Shown: in pieces, positions 1 through 6,698 of the stretch
How the letters are laid out: each line of letters opens with the position of its first letter
How positions within the stretch are numbered: position 1 is the stretch's first letter
Origin: Gemmatimonadota bacterium
Lineage (GTDB): Bacteria > Latescibacterota > UBA2968 > UBA8231
DNA: 7,918 bases
Assembly (NCBI GenBank): GCA_009845645.1
Contig: VXZF01000386.1
Coordinates: 1 to 7,918, forward strand
Reading direction: 5' to 3'
Notes under the pieces: model-generated
What the model was told of the DNA's origin: nothing
Database searches by the model: none
Seen by the model: the letters and a program-made list of their open reading frames with translations, nothing else
Program-made: the position numbers and the translations under genes

Positions 1-1609
1 ACCCAAGACCAAATTGGCTAGAAGCACACTGCCGAAATTCGTCGATGCCACTGCCGCTGCCGGCATCCATATTGCACATGTGAACGGTAGTAGCGGTCGT
101 TTCTATTACGTGGAGACCTATGGATCGGGAGCGGCTTTTATCGACTACGACAGCGACGGCGACGAAGACTTATATCTAGTCAAAGGGGCTGTATTGCCGG
201 GCTTTTTGGAGCGTCGCGTGCCGAAAAACGTCCTCTATCGAAACAGGGGCAATGGGAAGTTCGAGGAAATAACAGAAAAAGCAGGTATCGGCGATGAAGG
301 GTATGGCATGGGCGTCTGCGCAGGAGATTACAACAACGACGGTCACGTGGATCTCTATGTCACGAACTTCGGTGCCAATGTGTTGTATCGCAATGGCGGC
401 GACGGTTCATTTGTCGATGCGACAGAGACCGCTGGCATCGGCGACGAGCGCTTGAGCATGAGCGCGGCTTTTGCCGACATCGACAACGATGGCGATCTCG
501 ACCTCTACGTTTCTAACAATACCGATTTTACTCTCGAAAACCACAAAGAATGCAGGCACGGTTCCATACGCGTCTATTGCGGTCCCGGTCAGTACGAGGG
601 CGCGTCGGGGATTATGTACCGCAACGAAGGGGATGGAAAGTTTGCCGACGTGACAAAAGAAATAGGCGTTTATAACGACCGCTGCCGTCAACTCGGCGTG
701 GTATTTGGCGATTACGACTCAGACGGCGATGCAGATCTGTTTGTCGCCAACGATATGACCCCGAACTTCCTCTTCCGCAACGAGGGGGGGGGGCGGTTTT
801 CCAATATTGGGCTGGATTCCGGCGTCGCCTTCAGCCCGGACGGCAAATCCGAGGCAGGCATGGGCACGGATTTTGGCGACTACGACCGGGACGGACGCCT
901 CGACATCGTCGTCTGCAACTTCCAGTGGGAGCACTGTCGCCTGTTAAAAAACGAGCGAGGCGATGTGTTTAAAGACCAGATACACGAGTCCAAACTAGAC
1001 GAACCGACCTTCTCGACATTGACCTTTGGCACGGACTTTTTCGACTACGACAACGACGGCTACCTCGACCTGTTCCTAGCCAACGGACACGTCGAACCGA
1101 ATATAGAAATCATCGACCGCGCCGGACCTTCCTACGCGCAGCGGGATCAGCTATTCCACAACGACAAGGACGGAACCTTCACCGATGTCAGCGCCGACTC
1201 GCCGGGCTTGGCCACCGCTTGGGTCGGACGCGGATCGGCTACCGCCGACTACGACAACGACGGCGACCTCGACCTGTTCGTCAGCAACAACAACCAGCGC
1301 GGCCTGCTGCTGCGCAACGACGGCGGCAACCGCCAACACTGGCTGTCGCTGCGCACCATAGGCACTCACAGCAACCGCGACGGCATCGGTGCGCGGATCC
1401 GGGTGGTCGCCGGTGCCCTACACCAAGTCGAAGAAGTGCGTTCGGGCAGTTCGTATCTGTCGCAGAATGCGCTGCGGGTGCACTTTGGCTTGGGCACGCA
1501 CGCGCAGGTGGATCGGGTGGAGATCCGCTGGCCGAGTGGGATAAAGCAGGTGTTGGAGAACGTGGCGGCTGATCAGATCCTCACCGTCCAAGAGCCAGAA
1601 AAACTGTAG
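1..1609 (+). CDS. CRTAC1-like secreted beta-propeller protein (FG-GAP/VCBS repeats + ASPIC/UnbV domain), 5' partial
   Basis: The reading frame is open to the left edge. The first candidate start inside the window is a TTG at 14, already at the family's conserved N-terminal motif (FVDATAAAGI), so the true start and any signal peptide lie upstream. Numbering from that TTG (531 residues), seven DxDxDG-type calcium loops begin near D44, D105, D155, D233, D289, D344 and D412, each followed by a hydrophobic strand such as LDLFVSN. This is the pattern of a seven-bladed FG-GAP/VCBS propeller. Residues about 454-525 (from NRDGIGARIRV to the WPSG region) form the ASPIC/UnbV domain. The paired cysteines C180 and C189 around HGSIRVYCGP are typical of bacterial CRTAC1 proteins and suggest disulfides outside the cytoplasm. 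The family is thought to be extracellular, binding calcium and perhaps carbohydrate or protein ligands; the ligand here is unknown. The next gene, a TPR lipoprotein, begins 30 bases later. Family call is secure, function is not. Confidence 0.93.
   Translation, partial: PKTKLARSTLPKFVDATAAAGIHIAHVNGSSGRFYYVETYGSGAAFIDYDSDGDEDLYLVKGAVLPGFLERRVPKNVLYRNRGNGKFEEITEKAGIGDEGYGMGVCAGDYNNDGHVDLYVTNFGANVLYRNGGDGSFVDATETAGIGDERLSMSAAFADIDNDGDLDLYVSNNTDFTLENHKECRHGSIRVYCGPGQYEGASGIMYRNEGDGKFADVTKEIGVYNDRCRQLGVVFGDYDSDGDADLFVANDMTPNFLFRNEGGGRFSNIGLDSGVAFSPDGKSEAGMGTDFGDYDRDGRLDIVVCNFQWEHCRLLKNERGDVFKDQIHESKLDEPTFSTLTFGTDFFDYDNDGYLDLFLANGHVEPNIEIIDRAGPSYAQRDQLFHNDKDGTFTDVSADSPGLATAWVGRGSATADYDNDGDLDLFVSNNNQRGLLLRNDGGNRQHWLSLRTIGTHSNRDGIGARIRVVAGALHQVEEVRSGSSYLSQNALRVHFGLGTHAQVDRVEIRWPSGIKQVLENVAADQILTVQEPEKL
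784..793 (+). repeat. G10 homopolymer inside the CRTAC1-like gene
   Basis: Ten consecutive G residues form the end of a Glu codon and three GGG glycine codons (residues 257-260, NEGGGRF). Equivalent blades in the same gene encode their glycine-rich turn with mixed codons. The frame is intact as given. Such a tract is prone to slipped-strand mispairing and also to sequencing or assembly length errors. Confidence 0.9.
1042..1279 (+). repeat. Pair of near-identical 34-bp direct repeats encoding calcium loops
   Basis: Positions 1042-1075 and 1246-1279 match over 34 bases with one mismatch (T at 1061, G at 1265). Both encode a DYDNDG-x-LDLF calcium loop. They lie 204 bases apart, exactly 68 codons, so recombination between them would remove or add a propeller segment in frame. 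The other calcium loops in the gene are more diverged at the DNA level. The match may reflect recent blade duplication or gene conversion, or simply shared codon preference. Confidence 0.75.
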
Positions 1610-1628
1610 AATCAACGTGCCAGAATAT

Positions 1629-1633
1629 GAAGG
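1629..1633 (+). promoter_or_regulatory. Ribosome binding site for the TPR gene (GAAGG)
   Basis: GAAGG ends six bases before the GTG at 1640 and supports that start. An ATG at 1627 overlaps the site but is in another frame and cannot start this gene. Confidence 0.55.
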
Positions 1634-1639
1634 CAAAAC

Positions 1640-3178
1640 GTGAAGTGGTCTAACGGTGTGCTATGGCTTGCGTGGATAACGGCTTTGGGCTGCGGTGGCG
1701 TGCTAGAAGAAGCGCCTGTAGTAGAGGAAAAGGAAGACCCGCGCGCGATAGAACTGAGTTATTTAGATCGAATTCGCGCCGATTCCAGCGACGTAGCAGC
1801 GCACTACAAACTGGGGGCGTTCTATTTAAAACACGCCGTGTATGGGGAAGCGCTGCGATATTTCAGTGAGACCTTCCGCATCGATTCACTGCACGTACGT
1901 GCGTTGCTGGGAGCCGGCGAAGTCATGACCCGACAGGGCGAACTGGAACGGGCGTTGGCTGTATATCGCAAGGCCATTGCCCTCGCGCCCGACAGCGCCG
2001 CGGTCTATCGCCAGCTCGGCCAACTCTATTTGCGCACAGACGACGAGGCCAAGGCGCGGGCAACATTTGCCAAGGCGTTGCAATTAGCACCCGATCACGC
2101 TCCGGACCACTACAATCTAGGCGTGGCACATGCCCGCGATCACGACTACAAGACCGCAGCCCAGCACATGCAGCGAGCACTGGAAATAGACCCCGAATAC
2201 GCGCTGGTGTACTACAGTCTAGCGGATATGTACTGTGCCAAGATGGGGCAATGCGAACGGGCTGTGGATATGGCGAGCAAAGCCGTCAAAATAGAGCCTA
2301 TGCGCGCCCGCTACCGCACGGCGTTAGGGCACATCTACATGCGGTTGAATCGCCACGAAGAAGCGGAGGCGGCTTTTCGCGCAGCCAGCGAGCGCGATTC
2401 GGCTTATGTAGAGGCACTAAATGGGCTGGGGATGGTGCTCGCCCGCCAAGGCAAGGAGGTCGAAGCGGCCGCTGTACTCGAGCAAAGCATTGCCCTTGAC
2501 CCAGCCTATCCAGAAGCGCACTTGACTCTGTCCAAAGTGTACATGAAGCAGGGAAAGGCAGAGGAAGGGCAGAGGCAGATCGAGATGTTCAAGCGTCTTG
2601 ATCCACATTTCGATACCATTCGCGATCAGCGTTTGCGCCTCAAAGACCACGCCGACGATGCCGTAGCCCGCTATAACTTGGGCGTGATTTACGCGAAGTT
2701 AGGTTTTGCTGAAATGGCTGCTCAAGAGTACAAAGCCTCGCTGAAGATCAATCCCGCCCAGATACAGGCCTGGCAGAATTTGGGCACGGCCTATATGCGG
2801 CTGCAGCGAGTTGACGATGCCATCACGGCCTATCGCCAAGCCCTAACTTTAGACGAGGGCTATGCACTGGCGTGGTTTAATCTCGGCAACGCCTATTTGA
2901 TGAAAGACTATCCGATGCAGGCGCGCTCGGCTTATGAGCGCGCTTTGGCAATAAAGGAAAACTACATCGACGCAATAAACGGTCTCGGTAATGCCAAACT
3001 GCGCGAGGGCCATGCCCGGGAGGCCATCGACGATTTTAAAGCGGTTTTGCGAGCTGATTCTACCTATGTCGGCACCCATTATAGTTTGGCCGTGGCCTAC
3101 CGAGAAATAGGAGACTCACTCGCAGCTCAGCAGCAGATGCGCCTTTTCGCGCGCAAGCAAAAAGAGCGCACTCGGTAA
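1640..3178 (+). CDS. TPR-repeat protein, probable lipoprotein
   Basis: This 512-residue protein starts at GTG 1640. Its N-terminus has a short positive region, a hydrophobic stretch and a lipobox-like ALGC with Cys18, so it is probably exported and lipid-anchored; Ala at -3 is less usual than Leu. An acidic linker (about 22-50) leads into roughly 13 consecutive 34-residue TPR units covering 51-512, with typical motifs such as YNLGVIYAKLG and AWFNLGNAYL. Eight units (about 51-324) are separated from the last five (about 341-512) by a charged 16-residue stretch, FDTIRDQRLRLKDHAD, so the solenoid may have two segments. Unit 5 carries a one-residue insertion around CAKMGQCERA. TPR arrays act as protein-binding scaffolds and no enzyme domain is seen. 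It sits between a CRTAC1-like gene and a ComEA-like gene; TPR and CRTAC1-like genes are often neighbours, suggesting an envelope partner role (inference). Confidence 0.9.
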   Translation: MKWSNGVLWLAWITALGCGGVLEEAPVVEEKEDPRAIELSYLDRIRADSSDVAAHYKLGAFYLKHAVYGEALRYFSETFRIDSLHVRALLGAGEVMTRQGELERALAVYRKAIALAPDSAAVYRQLGQLYLRTDDEAKARATFAKALQLAPDHAPDHYNLGVAHARDHDYKTAAQHMQRALEIDPEYALVYYSLADMYCAKMGQCERAVDMASKAVKIEPMRARYRTALGHIYMRLNRHEEAEAAFRAASERDSAYVEALNGLGMVLARQGKEVEAAAVLEQSIALDPAYPEAHLTLSKVYMKQGKAEEGQRQIEMFKRLDPHFDTIRDQRLRLKDHADDAVARYNLGVIYAKLGFAEMAAQEYKASLKINPAQIQAWQNLGTAYMRLQRVDDAITAYRQALTLDEGYALAWFNLGNAYLMKDYPMQARSAYERALAIKENYIDAINGLGNAKLREGHAREAIDDFKAVLRADSTYVGTHYSLAVAYREIGDSLAAQQQMRLFARKQKERTR

Positions 3179-3215
3179 ACTGAATGCATTAAGGAAAACG
3201 CGAAATTGCCGCAAT

Positions 3216-3220
3216 GGAGG
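3216..3220 (+). promoter_or_regulatory. Ribosome binding site that sets the start of the ComEA-like gene (GGAGG)
   Basis: A strong GGAGG lies five bases upstream of the ATG at 3226. The earlier in-frame ATG at 3214 overlaps this site and has no comparable site of its own, so 3226 is preferred. Confidence 0.75.
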
Positions 3221-3225
3221 TGCTT

Positions 3226-3492
3226 ATGAAACGCTGGAATTTTATGGGCTGTGCAGTCGTGGCCCTACTGTGGATTAGCTGTGCCACACTCTCTCAACTC
3301 GAAGCAAAGCGCATCGATATCAATACGGCCTCGCGCTCACAGCTAGAAACGCTACCCGGGATAGGGCCGGCAGTGGCGCAGCGGATAATTGAGGGCCGCC
3401 CCTATCACAATGTAAAAGGCTTGCTCAACATAAAGGGCATTGATATGCAGCGCCTAAAGGACATCGAACCCTATATAACTGTCGTCAAGTAG
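3226..3492 (+). CDS. Small exported helix-hairpin-helix protein, ComEA-like
   Basis: The start at 3226 gives 88 residues; an upstream in-frame ATG at 3214 would add four residues but overlaps the GGAGG site. MKRW is followed by a hydrophobic segment (about 6-20), which reads as a Sec signal peptide or N-terminal anchor. Cys19 lies in WISC, which is not a standard lipobox. Residues 29-88 form a tandem helix-hairpin-helix domain with the ComEA signature: RIDINTASRSQLETLPGIG (LPGIG at 43-47), then AQRII and a second hairpin around LLNIKGIDMQRLKDI. In competence systems ComEA binds incoming DNA in the periplasm or at the membrane. Many Gram-negatives carry short stand-alone versions like this one, with little beyond the signal and the HhH pair. 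No other competence gene is visible, so a DNA-uptake role is family-based inference. It lies 47 bases after the TPR gene. Confidence 0.85.
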   Translation: MKRWNFMGCAVVALLWISCATLSQLEAKRIDINTASRSQLETLPGIGPAVAQRIIEGRPYHNVKGLLNIKGIDMQRLKDIEPYITVVK

Positions 3493-3515
3493 CTATATAC
3501 AAGAAAGGATGAACA

Positions 3516-4427
3516 ATGACGCGATTTGACGATATGAAGGGAGTCTTCGGCCTGCTGCCGACGCCCTACAGAGAAGACCTCGAAATCCACATTGACGACC
3601 TGAAGAAGGTAGCCAACTTCTGCTGCGAGAGCGGCCAGCACGGCATTGTCTGGCCAGTGATGGTCGGGGAGTTCTGGTTTTTGGGCGAAGAGGAGCGGCT
3701 CCGAGGGCTAGACGCGGTGCTGGAGGAAGTCAACGGACGCCTACCTGTGGTCTTCGGCTGTTCCGGGATCTCGGTACCGCAGGTGCTGCTCTACGCGCGG
3801 GCGGCGCAAAAAGCCGGGGCGGATTCGATTATCGCCATGACGCCAGCGCGCACCGATGCCGCCACGGCAATGGACCTGTACCGGCGCTTAGCTGGGGTGT
3901 TCGACGGACCAATCATGGTGCAGAATGCCGATATGTACGCGCCGTTGCGCGGCGAGCAAGTGGCGCAACTGGTCGATGAGATCCCGCAGGTCGAATACGT
4001 CAAGGAGGAGCGGCAACCCGGTCCTAAGCACATCGCCGAGGTGGCTGAGATGGTCGGCGACCGAGTCAAGTGCATATTCGGCGGGGCGGCGGGCAAATTT
4101 TTACCCGATGAGATGCGCCGCGGTGCCAATGGCAATATGCCCGCCTGCGAGCTAGCCGATGTGTTGGCCAAGATCACCGAGTTGTGGTGGGCCGGGCAGG
4201 AGGAGGAGGCACGCACAATGCACCGCCGCCTATTGCCGCTGCTCATTCTCGAAAACCACCCCTTTATGCGCTATATCCTCAAGCGCCGAGGGGTGTTCAG
4301 CACGCTGGTAGAACGAGCACCGGCGGGCAAGCTAACGCTGGACGAGGGCGACAAGCGAGAGATAGAAACCCTGCTGGAGACTGTCGCGGGGGATATCGAG
4401 TCGTTTCCGATACTACCGGAGCACTAA
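3516..4427 (+). CDS. Dihydrodipicolinate synthase/N-acetylneuraminate lyase superfamily protein with altered active site
   Basis: The 303-residue length is normal for this (beta/alpha)8-barrel superfamily of pyruvate-dependent class I aldolases. The start has a good AAAGGA site (3504-3509) six bases upstream. Visible family marks are GLLPTPY near the N-terminus (12-18), GE at 51-52 in the GxxGE region, and Lys163 in VEYVKEE, the expected Schiff-base lysine at the end of strand 6. FGGAAGKFLPDEMRRGANG (188-206) matches the strand-7/8 part of the barrel. Two features are odd. The usual Thr-Thr before GE is replaced by Met-Val (PVMVGEF), and the usual YNxP, whose Tyr is the proton relay, reads VQNAD, with Gln136 at the Tyr position. 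It is therefore unlikely to be a standard lysine-pathway DapA. Its place 16 bases upstream of a sugar-type importer suggests a catabolic aldolase or dehydratase for an imported substrate, but the reaction cannot be named. Confidence 0.85.
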   Translation: MTRFDDMKGVFGLLPTPYREDLEIHIDDLKKVANFCCESGQHGIVWPVMVGEFWFLGEEERLRGLDAVLEEVNGRLPVVFGCSGISVPQVLLYARAAQKAGADSIIAMTPARTDAATAMDLYRRLAGVFDGPIMVQNADMYAPLRGEQVAQLVDEIPQVEYVKEERQPGPKHIAEVAEMVGDRVKCIFGGAAGKFLPDEMRRGANGNMPACELADVLAKITELWWAGQEEEARTMHRRLLPLLILENHPFMRYILKRRGVFSTLVERAPAGKLTLDEGDKREIETLLETVAGDIESFPILPEH

Positions 4428-4443
4428 GTCGCAACGATGAATT

Positions 4444-5802
4444 ATGGACCGCACTATTCTGTTTTATAGCCTTTGCATACTCGGCATTGTGGGCCTACTC
4501 AGCGTGCCCACAGCGCGTTCCCTGCTACTGGGGCTCGACACGTCCGCACAAAAGGAAAGTGGACGCACGGAGATCGTCTTGGCCGGCTGGGGCAATACGC
4601 AGGAAGTGGCCATGCTCAATCAGCTCATGGCCGATTTTGAAGCTGGCAATCCAGATATAAAGGTCAAGTTCATCCACATCCAGCAGAACTTCAATACCGT
4701 GCTGCTGACCATGATGGCTGGGGGGCGCTCGCCCGACATCTTTTACGTGGCACCGGTCACTTTGGGCAACATGTTGTCCAAAGGGGTCCTCCTCGACTTG
4801 GAGCCCTATCTGGAAAAAAGCCAACTCGTCGGCGTTGAAGACTTTTTTCCACAAACGGTCGAGCCATACCGCTGGGACGGCAAGCGCTTTGGCCAAGGGC
4901 CGATCTACGGGCTGTGCAAAGACTGGTCGCCTGACTTTCTGATTTTCTACAACAAGAACCTATTTGACGAGGCGGATATTCCCCATCCAGACGGCAGTTG
5001 GACTCGTGAAGAGTTCGTGGACATTGCCCAGCGCTTGACCAAGCGCGACGAGCAAGGACGCGTCATGCAGTTTGGCGTCTACAATAACGCCAATCCAGAG
5101 CAGTGGATCTGGCAGTCGGGCGGGCGCATTTTCTCCGCAGACCGGAGGCACGTGTTGCTCGAAAGCCCAGAAGTAATCGAGGCACTGCAATTTGCCGCTG
5201 ATCTTTCTACTCGTTGGCACGTGGCACCGGGCTACGCCGAGCAAGCGCAGAGTCCGGTAAACGTGATGTTCGAAACAGGACGCGTGGCCATGTGTTTTTA
5301 CGGCCAGTGGTTCGTGCCCCAGTTCCGCAAAAACATCAAGAGCTTTGCGTGGGGAGTTACGACGCCTCCGCGCCACAAAGTAGATATTTATCTGTCCGGC
5401 GGCATGGTCGGTTATGGCATATACGCCCATACCAAACACCCGCAAGAGGCGTGGCGCTTTATGGAATATCTGGTTGGCCCCCAAGGACAGGAGGCCATTG
5501 CCGAGATCGGCTGGAACATTCCCGGCCGCAGAGAAACCGCGTACAGCCCTATTTTCGTAGAAAATCCCAATCTGGATGCGGAGATTACCCAGACTTTTCT
5601 CAAGGCTGCGGAGCGTACCGAATTATTTCATCGCAGCCCCTATATCAATCCCGCCGAATACAATCTGCTATTCAATCCAGAGTGGGAATTAGTCATGCTG
5701 GGTGAAAAGAGCGTACCCGAGGCCCTAGCAGATGCCGCCAGAAAAATCAACCAAGCCATTCGCGACAATATGGCTCTGCAGAAGACCGAGGTGGACGGAT
5801 GA
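4444..5802 (+). CDS. ABC transporter sugar-type substrate-binding protein (family 1 extracellular solute-binding)
   Basis: This 452-residue protein is in the usual range for MalE/UgpB-type binding proteins. An in-frame TGA at 4438-4440 stops any upstream extension, so ATG 4444 is the earliest start. No good Shine-Dalgarno is seen, and translation may be coupled to the aldolase gene ending 16 bases before. Residues 4-21 are hydrophobic (a signal peptide or uncleaved anchor); Cys11 is not in a lipobox. The mature part opens with EIVLAGWGNTQE and MADFEAGNPDIKVKFIHI, followed by MMAGGRSPDIFYV (about 91-102), all typical of the SBP_bac_1 family. Later hallmarks are FYNKNLFDEADIPHPDGSWT (about 168-187) and the hinge-proximal GGMVGYGIYAHTKHPQEAW segment. 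It should bind a carbohydrate or similar solute in the periplasm and deliver it to the two permeases downstream. Its TGA overlaps the ATG of the first permease. Substrate is unknown. Confidence 0.93.
   Translation: MDRTILFYSLCILGIVGLLSVPTARSLLLGLDTSAQKESGRTEIVLAGWGNTQEVAMLNQLMADFEAGNPDIKVKFIHIQQNFNTVLLTMMAGGRSPDIFYVAPVTLGNMLSKGVLLDLEPYLEKSQLVGVEDFFPQTVEPYRWDGKRFGQGPIYGLCKDWSPDFLIFYNKNLFDEADIPHPDGSWTREEFVDIAQRLTKRDEQGRVMQFGVYNNANPEQWIWQSGGRIFSADRRHVLLESPEVIEALQFAADLSTRWHVAPGYAEQAQSPVNVMFETGRVAMCFYGQWFVPQFRKNIKSFAWGVTTPPRHKVDIYLSGGMVGYGIYAHTKHPQEAWRFMEYLVGPQGQEAIAEIGWNIPGRRETAYSPIFVENPNLDAEITQTFLKAAERTELFHRSPYINPAEYNLLFNPEWELVMLGEKSVPEALADAARKINQAIRDNMALQKTEVDG
5788..5794 (+). promoter_or_regulatory. 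Ribosome binding site for the first permease (GAGGTGG)
   Basis: GAGG with flanking GTGG lies about four to seven bases before ATG 5799, inside the 3' end of the binding-protein gene. It supports translation of the permease from the ATGA overlap. Confidence 0.6.
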
Positions 5803-6698
5803 AACTAAACCTGCGAGAGCACATAGAAGGATATCTCTTCATATCGCCGTGGATCTTGGGCATGGTGCTCTTTGCCCTCGGGCCGATACTGGCCAGCTTT
5901 GGTCTGGCGTTCACGCGCTGGAACCTCTTCACGGAGCCGGAGTACGTGGGATGGGCCAACTTTCAGAAGCTGGCGCACGACCCCCTCTTTTACAAATCAG
6001 TGTTTAACACGATCTACTACACGATTTTTGCCGTGCCGCTGGGGCTCGTGCTGGCGCTGGGACTGGCCATGCTAGTCAACCACCGCCTGCGCGGGGTCAA
6101 TTTTTTTCGCACGGCTTTTTTTCTGCCCAATGTCGTGGCGGGCATCGCCATGCTACTGCTGTGGAAGTGGCTCTTTGATCCCAATTTTGGCTTGATCAAC
6201 TTGTTCCTCGACTGGACCGGATTGATGGCGGCGTTGGAGTGGATCAGCATTGGCCGGCCTCAGTGGATCTCATCGCGGGCGGGTGCCATGCCGGGCCTAG
6301 TCTTTATGAGCATCTGGGGCTTGGGCGGGTCGATGATGATCTTTCTGGCTGGCCTACAGAATATTCCCCGCGAGTTGATCGAAGCGGCGGAACTGGACGG
6401 GGCCGGGCCGTGGAAGCGCTTTAGATACGTCACCGTGCCGCTGCTGACCCCGACGATTTTTTTCCTGACGATGGTCGGCGTGATTGGCTCGCTGCAGGTC
6501 TTTAACCAAGCCTATGTCATGACCCAAGGCGGGCCGGCGCACGCGACCCTGTTCTACGTCCTGTATCTCTTTCAAACGGCCTTCGAGCGTTTCCAGATGG
6601 GCTATGCCTGCGCCATGGCCTTGGTCCTCTTTATCATCACGCTGATCGTCTCGCTCATCCAGTTAGCGATGGGCAAAAAATGGGTGCACTACCAATGA
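5799..6698 (+). CDS. ABC transporter permease, MalF/UgpA type
   Basis: This 299-residue inner-membrane permease starts at the ATGA overlap with the binding-protein gene. About six hydrophobic segments are visible: near 12-37, 70-93, 104-124, 163-186, 217-240 and 270-291. N-terminal LFISPWILGMVLFALGPILA is the classic opening of the first sugar-ABC permease. The cytoplasmic coupling (EAA) loop is clear at 195-214: EAAELDGAGPWKRFRYVTVP, with conserved E195, A196, A197 and G201, which docks onto the ATPase. The late motif VFNQAYVMTQGGPAHAT (234-250) is also characteristic of MalF/UgpA-type subunits. It should form a heterodimeric channel with the next gene product. The residue range 131-160, between segments 3 and 4, is a somewhat long polar/aromatic loop. 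A carbohydrate substrate is likely from the family but not proven. Confidence 0.94.
   Translation: MKLNLREHIEGYLFISPWILGMVLFALGPILASFGLAFTRWNLFTEPEYVGWANFQKLAHDPLFYKSVFNTIYYTIFAVPLGLVLALGLAMLVNHRLRGVNFFRTAFFLPNVVAGIAMLLLWKWLFDPNFGLINLFLDWTGLMAALEWISIGRPQWISSRAGAMPGLVFMSIWGLGGSMMIFLAGLQNIPRELIEAAELDGAGPWKRFRYVTVPLLTPTIFFLTMVGVIGSLQVFNQAYVMTQGGPAHATLFYVLYLFQTAFERFQMGYACAMALVLFIITLIVSLIQLAMGKKWVHYQ

Noticed and set aside
3493..3515. TATATAC at 3494-3500 as a -10 promoter element for the aldolase gene
   Set aside because: It lies within 20 bases of the ATG, has no matching -35, and would leave almost no leader before the ribosome binding site.
3791..4246. 151-residue - strand ORF antisense to the aldolase gene
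   Set aside because: Ser/Ala/Cys-rich shadow with no domain or ribosome binding site; the + strand frame has clear family motifs.
3516..4427. Calling the aldolase dapA
   Set aside because: The canonical Tyr and Thr-Thr residues are missing and the neighbours are a sugar-type importer, not lysine biosynthesis genes.
4184..4660. 158-residue + strand ORF spanning the aldolase/binding-protein junction
   Set aside because: Overlaps both well-supported genes in another frame, and its protein resembles no family I know.
4960..5484. 174-residue - strand ORF antisense to the binding-protein gene
   Set aside because: Shadow of a well-supported coding frame; no recognisable motif.
6101..6122. Two T7 runs in the first permease gene as possible terminators or slippage sites
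   Set aside because: They encode Phe-rich membrane segments (NFFRTAFF) with no preceding stem, so codon composition explains them.
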